64,000 nucleotides of DNA from Pycnopodia helianthoides. Lineage: Eukaryota > Echinodermata > Asteroidea > Forcipulatida > Asteriidae. Shown piece after piece: positions 26,856 through 39,300 of this stretch (positions are counted from its first letter, which is position 1; each line of letters starts with the position of its first letter). The stretch lies in contig CM063256.1 in assembly GCA_032158295.1 (NCBI GenBank), positions 15,446,574 through 15,510,573 on the forward strand. Direction: 5' to 3'. Both the position numbers and the translations under genes were made by a program. The notes beneath the pieces are model-generated. The model saw only the letters and a list, made by a program, of their open reading frames with translations, was not told the DNA's origin and did not search any database.

Positions 26856-29800
26856 GAAGTTCGAATCCTTTATAGACAGCGGGTACCGCAAAAGATAAAC
26901 TTTGCGGCTCGTCTTTTTTTAAAGGGTCTTAAGCTTAGAGATTATAGAGATATCAAAGGTACGGCTGTCTCACAGACTTCTACCCTACTATCTTCGTCGT
27001 GTTTCATGTGTACATGGGCGGTATTGAATACTGATTTTTAAGATACCACCGAAGGCTCAGACCATTCTTCTCTTTCTACATCGGTTTGGGATTATTGTAG
27101 AGAAGCAATAAGACCAATCTTTGACATTCAGATTGATAACAAAAAGCTTTCAGTGAGACCACAGCAAGACCCAGCAGATTTGTTTTCAAAGTTTGGTCAA
27201 GGTGATTTGTATTTACGTATTTAGCTTGAATTGATTGGTGACTGCAGTCAGACTTTAATACTGACAACAACCAAACAGTGACGGCATCAGCGGATCATAC
27301 AGATCGGATTTTCTCTCTTTATACTGTTATAGTATGTAATCGACGAGGAATGGATTAAGACCTCTCAAGACTGTCGTGAAATTGACTTAACGCTGATGAA
27401 AATTCTGAATTACCCATGCAAGGGCACACATTCTATCGAATCCGAACCCTTGACTAGAAGTCAAAACCGTTCGACCCCTTTCATTGCGGGTGAAGTCGAG
27501 CGGCCATGTGGCGCCCCGTGTTTTCGGTCTCTTCCTGGGCTGATCGAAATGGCGATTGAAAGAGCTCCGTTTATCCACGTGTAATCCAGGGGGAAAGTGA
27601 CTCCAACTATGCCGTCTAGGGAATCCCCCCTCATGCTGTTCCATTCCGGGCCCATGACACCATTCACCGTAAACGTCGATACCAGACGCACCTAGACAAA
27701 CCTATGATCTCACTCGATATCAGCGCGCTCGGGCTGAATACTCAGTGCGGAATGCATGGATTGGCTTGTATGAAAAACCCATACCCGTGTTTGTCGTAAT
27801 GAGTGATCAAATTAATTAACGGAGTGTTCCAGTCCATGTGTTTCTCGGTATAAGCATTGTTTTGTTTAACAATCAGCTCTACCTGATGTGTGAACCATTG
27901 TTTAAAATGAAGCTGACCAAACAACTCGTGTTTTTGTGTTGCTTTGTTGGGGCATTTAATTAGCAGTTGAGGGCACTACACAAAATTACAGTCCCTGAAA
28001 ATCGACATTTTATTTTGTTCGCTTGGAAGCGTAAGTGGCTACATTTCCCTTGTAAAAATCGTGCTCCGTGAATGAACAACCGTTCTTTAAAAAACGATCT
28101 TTGCATCAACGCGATCACGTGAAGGCTTTCAGCAAAAGGGCATAAAGAAGCTTTAATCAAGATGTTCTCCTTACCCCCTGAACATATCATACCAACTACT
28201 ACAAAGCAAAGAATGGACACTTCACGCAAAATACACAAACTTCCAATCACAATTCCCCAATGGCAGACCAATCTATGTGGTTAAACCCGGACTACAGCAG
28301 ATAGCACGACGCCAATTTCAACGCTCTCGCTGGCGCTGCGGGTCTCTTTGGGGCGTACAGGGGAAAATCTCAATATAGTTGGACCGTGAAACCCTGAGTG
28401 CCCTTGGATACGCCAGGGCGCAAGACTTGTCTGGCCAGGGGGGAAGAAAAATCATAACATCGGCGGAGACGATGACGGAATCATTCACCTATATAGCGGC
28501 TTCTCACTGAGTCACAGCGTAGACTATGTGGCGCCTTTTAGAGCCTCCCGTCTATTAGGTGATTCTATGGGTGTACAAAGGTGTCATTGACATCTTGCTA
28601 TCTAGTGTGCCTTTTAGTTGTTGGGCTTGGTTAATGTGTGGGACTATGACTACATTAGACCTTAAAAGAACCTGCCGTTCGGGTGGCTTTAAAGGTGTTC
28701 AATGTGAAATATTATACAGGTTCGTTCCTGAGTGTCTCGAGTTGAAGTGAAATTTAGAGCAGGGATATGACAAGTTTCTGCTCTAGTTTGCCTGGGTGAA
28801 CATGCTGTGATATTAATGAGGTTAGATGTTTGCCATCAATAATGGCACGCCAAGGAGATTCAAGCTTTTGACGACACTGCTGCCTGATTAGCAAGATTTG
28901 TGTAGCGACTGACGTAGAATTGGGTGCAGGATCCAGACTCTAAAGCCATACAGTTAATTCTCACAGACTGTGGATGTTTTGTATTGAAATTTCTTTTGTC
29001 GCCGTCCCCGTCGATGGAGACATTAATGTAATCCAATCCGATCATGGGATATTCAAAGAAGCCAACCCCTTGAAAACCCAAGAAATTACAATAATCGTCT
29101 GGTTCCTTAAATGGCCGAAGATACAATATGGTGTAACTCTGCACGAGGTGCCGTGGTCGACCCTTGATGGATGGATCAAGAGCCAATCAAATAGGGTCGC
29201 AGACGCGTGAAATAGAATATCAATTTGTGAAAGAGGGCCATCTCTTGTGCAATTGTACTTGGATAGTTTGTAGTTTGGAAGGGATTGTGTTTTTTAGGGT
29301 GCGGTAAATTGGGAATCAGGGCTAATGGTCGTTACCAATCCACATCTTGACAGGCTTGTTATCCGAAGACATTGCTCTGTAATTCCCTTGGCGATCACAA
29401 GGTCGGTGAAGACAGAAGGGTCCAGGGAAAAGCTTTATACCTTCGCCGTCTATCATCAAAGAAGACAAACCAGCCATGGCTCAATTAATCCGACCGGCAG
29501 AAGGGTGATGGCAACTCGACCTCGGGCAGAAGTGATTTGTTGGGTCCAGATTGCCTCCCAGACTTGTCGCCTAGTGTTGCAGAATCGTAATCCTATATTG
29601 CATTTCATTTTCACCTTTATTAATATTTGTCAGGCTCGTAATTAAGATACACACGAAAATTCGCACTGGTGCGGAATACTAATTGTTAATAAGAGATAAG
29701 ATGCTGACTGCGATTACAGTGAAGCGGGACAATCTTATTAATTCTTCGGAAGACGTAGATAAAAGTACATATCATGAATGGAGGATCCCCGTGGTTGTGA

Positions 29801-32800
29801 CCAACATTATAAGATTGATGAAGCGAATTTGTCAGTCTAAGAAAACGACGTGGCGCTTCGGAGCCTGGGGCAACGTGATTGATGAACAAAGCAATACACC
29901 TCCGCATCAAGAGAAGCACATAGGAGTTGAAACACAAATATAGGGTCCTCCATCCTTAATCCCGGGTAGAAGGAACCAATCGCAATATTGCCTGGGACCA
30001 TTTAAGGAGATCGGTTACGCGCATCCCGGACGAGTTAATTCAGATGGGTTTAGACAGCCGTCTTTCTGTGGGGCCACAGCAACTCCCCGGGATACGATAG
30101 GGTGTGTGGGACCCTCTGCGACGCGTGGTCAGTCGCGAGCGAAAATAAGCGATATCACATCACCACCATCACCACCACCATAGTCAGGGTGTATTCCTGT
30201 ATAGCCGATAACGTCTGCGGGATTAAAATGGAAGCCTTGCCGAGTCCCACCCCTCGGGCGACAACGGATGAAAGGCCCTGGACCGATGGAGTCTGAAATA
30301 GTGCACGGGTGATCGTAACTTTGCCGGCACAAAAGGGCGTAAAACACATGATCTTTCCATTTCGAATCGGAATCATACCTCACATCGGGTTTTATTGCCT
30401 CAAGGAGCAATGTCATGTGAACAGTTTGGGATTTAAAACACCGACTGGATGAACAGAGGCCTATACAATGTCAATACTACAAAATAAAACAAGTTCAAAA
30501 TTCTTTGGAGATTTTCAAACATCCACTGGTGAATAAGTGTGCTCGCTTAAAGGATCTGCCCACGTGCTCAAAGTGATATCCCTGAACTGAATGTGGTGTT
30601 GGATATTGTAAGTAAAACATGCAGACAAAGGACATTGTACCCGATGTAACATGAGGTGTCCCGTTCAACTTAAACGCACCGATTTTGTATCAGTCAGAAC
30701 AGCATAGGTCAAGAGAGGGCGCCAGACTCCTTTTGTTTTAAAGAAATTGAACACAGCGTGGGAATAGTAAAGGCCAACGCTACACTTCTATTATTAACCT
30801 TATTATTGTTGTACTGAGTTCAAACATTACTTGTCGCCACAACAAAAATTGAGACAATGTGCCCATTAAAATATAAATGGACCCAGTACAAATACTTAAT
30901 GCATAATAATGAAAAAAATATATATAAAAAACATGAGTGACATTAAGCACGATACAAAATAATCTTCATACAAAAATGAACTAATAAGCAAACTGTTCAA
31001 ATTTTAAAATGTTGACAAGATAAGGCATATGACTGTTGTAGACGATTAGCCTTACAGTTAACTTGTGATAATTTGTTGGCCTGGTCTGAGTTGGTAATGT
31101 ACATCGATGTTTCTTGGTTTGGGTAACCAGTTCCTTAATGAATGAGAGTCTTTCAGTGAAGTGGCAAAGTTTAAGCATAAACCCCTTCTCCTATTTTGTA
31201 GTGATACTAACATACATTTCATGAGAGATGATTGATTGTCATGGCAATCAGAGCCCAAATTTGGTTTAAAGGGCACATTTTTGTTAATTGACTTTTGCAG
31301 TTGATGTATAGTTAACTCAGAATTCCAAGCCTGTGTGTGTGGCATATTTTGTAAGCGGCCGGAAGTATTGCTAACAAGTTAGAAAGGGGAAAGTAAAGGT
31401 TGTTGTTGTTAATTGTGTGGTTTTGTTGTGTTTTGTTTGGTTTTTTATTTTGGGGGGGGGGTGGGGGTTCTTCCCCTTCAAAAGTTTAAAAGCATGATTA
31501 TTTAACCAGCCTACTATAAATATGATCTGTACGTTTATCCAAATGAATGTCAGAGCTAATCAAAATGCCAACATTTTAACACAAACAACTTTATCTAGCA
31601 TGCTGTTTGTAGTCAGCGAGGATGTTTTTTCTTCCGTTTATTGTTATTTTTTTTTTTTTTTTTACATAAACTGTAAAGTATTTATAGAGAATGCATATAT
31701 ATATTTTTTTTTTAATGAATGAATTCATTCTTTTGCTGACAATGTACTGAGTCACTCAATCATTTCCAGGCCAGGAAGTTCCATTAAAGAGAAGCTTTTT
31801 TGTTCCACCTTTTCGCGCATTCATGCATTTATTTATGTATTTCTCGTCAAAGTCGTCGTCATAGTAAGTTGGGTGTTGTTGTTACTTCTCGTAATGTGTT
31901 GAGTCAAATATCTCTTTTTGGTTGGATGCTTTGCTTGCTGAGGCTTAACTAAGATTTCCCCAGTAAAAAGAATGCCTTTAACTACGTATTCATTGCCATA
32001 TATGGTCATGGTTAAATGCAGTAAAGACTGCTTCAATTTGAAAGCAATCCCCACATAATCCACATCCATTGACAGATAACTTTCGATTCACTACAGACGG
32101 CAACCAGACTTCAACCCACAATATTAAAGTTATCCATCTGTACATAAATTCCCAGCCTATGCCGTCGTCGTTTTTGAACTTGACTTTTTCTCCCCGTAAA
32201 CCAATCAGAAGAAGGGGTTTTAGAGTCCAATTACGATCCGGTAGGCTAGGTGAGATTAGAGACAATCCGGTTGCGTCTCTGGGACCTCATCCTGCGCATC
32301 TTATCTGACCTTCATTCCGTTAAGACGTACAGCCAAGCGTAGTAGACGGGACGTGGTGCGGGTGAATGGGCTGTGCATAGAGCCCTCTGAAATGGAATAC
32401 CGCATACCGTAATAGAAAATCGGCTCCCCAAAGGACCGTAAGTCGACGCGAGTGCGCATTATAGAATTATCTAGTAATCAGAAACATAATTCCAGAGTCC
32501 CATGGCCCAGACGAAGCGTGGCCGTCAATACAGGTCTGTGTGTTTTCCATTTTTCTGGTTGACTGAGTGAGACGATAAACCATCGGCCTGACGTTTTCTG
32601 TTTTGTCTTAGGGTGATTAAAGTCGAAAATAGCAGTTTTTAAAAAGTCGTTAACTTGATGAGCAGGTGTAAGACTAAACGTTAGGAATAGAAACTTAATT
32701 TGGAAGCCCGAAGACAAAAATGTCACTTGAAATATTAAATAGTCTTAATATCGATTAAGTTATCAGATTTTTTAATAGACGGCTGATGTATGTCGTCTGC

Positions 32801-35800
32801 TAAAATTATTTTCGACTGCTATGTTGAATTTCGTGTGGACTAAAGTGAAGTCATTTGACGTATTTTTCTGTGTTTGTGTTATTACTCATTGAGCTCATTT
32901 CCTTCAATTTCCTTTATGGTTGTTTTCCCGCGAATCACATAAAAAGAATTCAACGTCACAATGTACATTCTTACACCAAAAACAAACGGCATCGAATAAT
33001 CAGCAGTAGTAAACAGTCGTTGACAAAATAAAACAGCAAAGCACCGGAAGCTATGGTGAGACGGGCAAGACACCTTTGCCTGGCTTCATCTGTCCCTACC
33101 TCCCCACCTGGCTTCGCTCCCTCGTGGCGCTCTGCCCCGTTCTGCATTTCCTGTTTTGCGCGGGGAAAATGATCGAATGTGAAGGAATGGCGGAAATTCC
33201 GCGCCATGCCTGCCCTGGGATCGGTGAGGAGAACCGCCCCGGTGTTTTTGAGTGGGAATGGCCCCGAGGCTCGAGGGAGTAAAGACATGAAACACAGATA
33301 AGGAAGAAAAAAAATCTCAAGATTTTCTAGTTAATTGGTATGGCGTTTTATAACGAAGGAGTATTTGTGTGATTTATGATAATTTAGATTGTTTCACTGG
33401 AAAGACTTTTTTTGTGTGCCGTGTCTCGAGAAGGGCACGTCTAAAATGAGGAGGCTTCACTACGTGTTGTGAATTAACAGAGTAACAACACACCCGAGAT
33501 GTACGTGAGTTTGGACCGACTCGGAGTTACGAGCATTATTTGATACATTTTATTATATTTTTGGTATTCATGTATTCATTTAAAATATCGCCCACGTCTG
33601 TTTTAGCACCTTGTGTTGAAAAACACCAAATCTCGGTTCCTCTCTGATATACATCTTTTATCTGTGGGGTTTATTACTTGTGAAACTTGATGAGTTATTT
33701 GAGAGGACAAACAGGTGATTTCAGTAGATGAAACCTCCCGTATCCTGCACGTTTGAAACATCAGCAGATTGTTTTAGTCATTTCATTTCTTGTTCTGACC
33801 AAGAGATCATTTTGTAAAAAGGGGTATTTCTCTTAAACAAACACGGGGTTTTTTAAAACGTGATTTCAGATTCGATTACTAATTCACAATTGACACAATG
33901 GTCCTTTAACTTTATAATTCAAACAAGCTGTTTGTTTAAGTTGAGTGTTTGTAATCTTGTAATTGTACGCATCTAGATCACAATATTATTAATATCACTT
34001 CCAGGAACAAATTGTCTATTCAGAAAAATTCACCCACGATCGACCCATTTCATCACGAAACCCCCACGTGCAATAGTGGTTGATTCCAATCTAGTTTTCT
34101 TTATCTGGTTATTCACCTATCCCACAAATATTACACTCTGATCATCGTGTTTTTATGGGTTTCTGTTGAATTCTCCCGCGGTTTTCACGGCGATGTGTGT
34201 GACCTTTAACCCGTTCATCGTCAACTCAAACCTTTCTGCAAATAAACTCCATTAGCTGCTTTTTGTGCGTCAGTCATTGGAGGTTGTGTTTGGATCAGTA
34301 TGCGTTTTAGAGTCGTATACGCAGGGGACCAGTTGCCCTGAGAACAGCTTTTACATATACGTAACGTCGTGCCGAGAGATCCGGACAATTTACCCAAGAT
34401 GCGCGCTTTCTCCCTATGTCTTATTCAACAGTGCTGAACTGAAAATAGACTTTGTATATATCGTTCCAAATAACTGCAGTATCCAACTGGATTGAAATTC
34501 AAGCCAACATGTTTTGTTTTCACTGGCTATTCCCAACCGTCCAGGACTGACCTTTTCCCCCCCATCCACGATGATACAGCTTTCTATTACCCGCTCCTAA
34601 CCCTGGGTGTTATGTTGTCGCAGCAAGTCCGCTAACTTTGTCAAATTTCCCGGCTCGAGCCTCTGAGCTCCATGCCCGGCTCCCCAAATGTAATTTGCCT
34701 CAAATGTCAACGAACGCTGTAATGTAACAGAACCGGTTCCCGCGCGTGGTGCATGCCGTGCACTATATCAGCGGTTTGACAGTGTAATATATAGCGCCGA
34801 GCCATAAGAACTGATGGAGATGATAACCTACAAAATATACATCAGCCCCTGAAGGCTAGAGGATTATACAAAACAAACTGATCGATATGTACACCTGACA
34901 CACACGAACAAGTAGGTAACTCTATATTAGATTTCTGAAGGAGACAGGAAACAAGCTTTGCTTTACCTCAATTACAGTCTGATCAGCTTTCGTCGGGTTC
35001 CTTTTTCTCCAACCTCGTCCCCATCTCAACCCAATGCTCGAACAACACAATGTACTACATCTATTATAGCCCACTCGACAACCTCATCATGCCGCTGTAA
35101 TGAGATCGTCTCCTCTGAAGTGCGACCCAAAAATAACATTTTGTAGAATTTATGTTCATAATCTCCTAAGAATTACCCGTATGAGGTGTAGGCGAACAAT
35201 AGCGCTGACTTTGCAGCGAGCTATAATCTTGCATGGCTGATAAAACTCAAGTGCATTTTCTGGCTTCTGTTGCAGCTATTGATATGACTAACGGATATAA
35301 CTCGTTTTGATATTTCATCAGAATTTCCCTGAGTCGTGATGGTTTTGGGGAAACTCAACCCTATCCTCCGTTGATTGTCTTTTATTTTATCAGTGCTGTA
35401 TCAAATCAGAATCCAATCTGCCCGAGCGATGGCACTGTTTAATTTGAGAATCACAATAATGACAGAGCGTTGTGGATGGAGACGAGCCGATTCTCAAGTG
35501 CCACAGACATCTTGAAACGAAGCCACATAATATTGAAGTCCTACTGCAGTGTTTTGATAGCAAGAGCCACGCGGTCCGTGGATGTTTAATATGAAGACCA
35601 CGTCCACTGTCTACCCCTTAAAGATTCGGTCGTAAATTATCCAAGAAATTAATTATCGTTTAAAGACAAAACGCATCATCTGTCCCAGCACGTGTTTAGG
35701 CGATATTTCCTCGAAGTCCTTCATGAAATAATTACAGATCTGGATGCCGTTAATCACGGGATAACCGGAAGGTTCACAAATTGATTGGGTACGGTCTCTC

Positions 35801-36251
35801 TCGGAATGTAGGTATTGTTGGATACAGTAACTATCTTCTCACACTGCTTGTGAATTATTTTGCATTCCGCGGATGTTTTTAATTTGTCTACATACCGTAC
35901 CGCTTTATAGCTATCTATAAGCAAGTTCATAACTTGATATCCTCAAATCTTTCAGTTTCGTCTCTTGTTCTAGTGGAGGTGCGTTGGATTCTAGCGCATC
36001 TGAAATGAGATATAGGTAACCGTTTGACTTGGACGCTCTTTTCCAAAAACTTGGCCTAGTTATGTTAGAGTACGTTTTGTAATTATTTTCCTGTAAATCT
36101 CATCATCATACCATTCGTGGGCGTTGTTTGTTTGTTGTGGTGTTTGTTTGATTGTTTGTTTGTCTGTGCGATTGCCTTTGCAGATTGTCAATCCATTTTA
36201 TAAACCAGGATAACAGCAATTTTAAACTTGTTTTTTATTGATTTGTTTCAG

Positions 36252-36398
36252 TTGTGGCGTCGTGTGACTTTCAAAGCGAGAGAGCCTGCGGTTATACGCA
36301 ATCGGTAAATAATGATTTCAACTGGATTGTTGGAAAGGGGGCCTCCCCTAGCTGGTACTCTGGGCCGTTGGCTGACCACACCTACAACAATTCTTCAG
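36252..36398 (+). CDS. MAM exon 1: N-terminal part of the MAM domain
   Basis: The exon follows a strong acceptor (T-rich tract, TTTCAG) and ends at CAG|GTAAGC. Frame 2 reads ASCDFQSERACGYTQ and then DFNWIVGKGASPSWYSGP and ADHTYN. These match the MAM opening: C-x-F-E/Q, the second Cys with GY/GW, DFxW, a G-P segment and DHT. Two overlapping N-glycosylation sequons (NNS, NSS) sit at the 3' edge. The exon is 147 nt with a phase-1 start and phase-1 end. A phase-1 boundary at the start of a MAM module is typical of shuffled extracellular domains. The upstream partner exon was not found. Confidence 0.92.
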
Positions 36399-39300
36399 GT
36401 AAGCTTTCTTTCTAGAAAAGTTATCCCAGTCAGAACTTGTATCACGGAACCAGAGCCATTTTCGGATCAGCAGTACCAGTTTTAAGAGTCATTATATGAT
36501 AAGGATTTTGAGTATTAAAAAAAAATAAAAACAAACATAAATAAATAACTAGACCTTAAGTGTTTGTAAAAACAAACCTTAGGTGTTCGGGTATCGCTGG
36601 GGTCAGTGTTGTGTCAATGCGTGAGCTACTTCATTATGTTGAAGTTTGGTGATATTACTGTTTTGTGGTGTGCCACACACTTTAGCAAAAGTCTTCTTTT
36701 TTTTTAAGCACACAATCAAAAGCCTAATATTTTTTTTATTGTTAGCGGGGTTTGGATGGACGGCTGTTTTAGAGACTAACAAAATCAGGTTGCGTGAACC
36801 TTGAATAGAGACTAGAGTACAAGAGGTGTTCCGGAGTGCCCGAACACATAAAGACAACTTTCTGAGCTGGATTCTCAACCTCACCTCTCACGCACGCACA
36901 CAACCTTACAATTGTTCTATTATTCCCTTTTTAAAGAATTACTCTGTGGGGTCCAATTTTAACAAAGAAAAACTTCTTTGGGTCCATTGTTCCATCGTGT
37001 AAAAGACCCAAAACGGGGCCCTCTTTTGTTTGTACTCAAATTGTTAGCCAATATTTCCCATGGTTTTGTACATACTTTCCAACTGGGGACCTTCCCCCAG
37101 CTGGGGACACTTCTGTCCCTTTTTTTATATAGGTTCCCGGTTTGAGTCCACTCAGCACTGTGTTACATACACTCTGCGGACACTCCTTTGTTCTGTGCAC
37201 TTAACAAAAAAAAATGATATTCTTCGTGATCACATGGCGTTTCAAGTCATTACACTGTTTGGCCCGCTCTTGTTCTCAGGTCCACGGGGCTTGCCCACCT
37301 ATTCGTCGACACAGTAATTGGAGGACTTGTCTTTGTTCTCTCATTGTTTGTATCTCATTGTTTTAGCGATGTCCCCTTTTTGTTGTGCACAAAGGCGAAC
37401 CGAGGACGTCCTTGCTCTTACAAAACCTTCGGATCCCTTTTGTCAAAGTCATTGACTTCAAGAGGTAGATACCCCATCCACACACCTGTCTGTCGACCCG
37501 GACTTTCCCCTATCTTCCAGTTGTTTGGACAAAGATTTGGGGGCTAAAGTCCTCGGTGTCCACGGGTAGACACACAAACATTCACACAAATGTAATCGGG
37601 GACCTCCTATTGTCCCTCATTTGTTTGTACTCGTATTGGCAACAGCTCCCATTGATTTCGTACACACTCTCCAACTGAATTTTTACCAAACTGGGACCCT
37701 ATTGTCCTTTTTTGTTATAAGTCCCCGGTTTTAACGTGTATACCTACCCACATTTACATGTAGATGTATCTAGACATGTCAAAGTCTTTCCAATCCGGCT
37801 TATACTCAATTTTGTAGAACCCTTTATTTCCAGTTTAAAAAAACATGGACACAATTAACATAATGAGAAAATAAATTAAGAAAGCAGACACTACCAAAGG
37901 TTTACTGCACTTCTCCGGAGTGTTTTTTTCTGGGTCTGATAATGGAGTAGGCGATACTTTGCTGTTCCCGGTCATGTGGACCTAGTTTAGCGATCGTGCC
38001 GGTAAATGGCCATGACACTCGCACGTTGAGTTCACTCTGTTGAATTCATTACAATCGGAATTGGTTGTTAACAAGTAATGACGTGTCCACTTGTTCATGC
38101 AGTTTATCAAATTAAAACAATGGAAACGAGCCAATAGGAGCCAAGTATTCGCTGTGGGCTTTCGTCATTAAGTTCATCGACATGGAGTGGCTTGGGTGCT
38201 TGGAAGGCCCTGGCCAGAGAGAGACGAGAGTGTCCTTATTGCGAGATAATCAAACGATTTGTGGATTAATTGATTCGGGTGATTTCCAAAGTGGCATCTC
38301 TTTAACACTTAAGAATGGGATCCCATGGGACTAACAAAATAAATTTGTTATTTACCTAATGGAAAAAAGGGAAGCAAAAAAGCAGACAAGCTTAAAGTGA
38401 CTTAAAAGAAAAACTTTGTGTGGTGAGACAAGACGGGTTTGTGAAATGTTTCTGACAAATATGTTGTTATAATTCAAACTTCTCATTTATTGAACAGATG
38501 CGGTCATTTGTTTAGTTTAGCGGAAACTAATTTTAAGCCTACATGAAATTTAAATCAACACTGTGGTATTTACAATAAATCTCGATAATTCCAGGAGAAA
38601 AGATAAGTGATTGATTTGAAATTCAGAATATAATTTGGATGAAATGAGAGCCTTTATGACGATCGTTCACACGAAGAACAATTTACCTGAAGGATTATCC
38701 AGCTGGTTGGAGGATCGGCATCCTCCTCTCTCTCTATATATCTCTCTCTCTCCCATAGCCCTGCTGCTTGCTGGAGTTGGAACTTCGATTGAAAGCTAAC
38801 ACGTACCGGTGGAAAGGAAAGACGAACAGCCTTTGGCTGCACAACATCGACCGGAGAGTTGGGCAACTTTCTGCGGCATGTGAAGTGGGTCAGCACGGAT
38901 CCGAAAACGGCCCCCGGGCGAAATTACTAGTTTGGGCCCGGCGAATTTGGACGCGTTTAGGCCTGTCATGGTTCTACCTTTACACGTCTTTCAATTATGT
39001 GATGGAATGTCGACAAATAAGTACACCTGAATTCGGAGATTATGAACAACTGTGCCAGTTATCGTTTCCAATATAATTTTGCTCATGACATATTTGACCC
39101 TATTTTTGCATTCCTATAAGAAATACCTCGATAAAATTGTCATCAATAATTCGATGATAAAATCAATCGATAATTCGATTGACTGTATCCAATAATTATT
39201 TGTTTGATTGTATTTTTGTTTGTTTGTTTGTTTTTTGGTGTTTTTTTTTTGGGGGGGGGGTTTTGTGGGTTTTTTTTTTGGGGGGGGGGTTTGAGGGTTT

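Larger units (their letters stand above)
22140..36251. other. No supported exon; repeats only
   Basis: Apart from the MITE at 25.6 kb and the SINE at 26.7 kb I see no coding evidence. A CpG-richer patch at about 33050-33290 has open frames on both strands without domain character. GAATGAATTCATTC, a 14-bp palindrome, lies at 31717-31730 after a T-run. A missing 5' exon of the MAM gene could lie here unrecognised. Confidence 0.45.

Noticed and set aside
33050..33300. CpG-richer patch with open frames on both strands as a possible exon
   Set aside because: No domain character and no frame with convincing acceptor and donor; kept only as unexplained composition.
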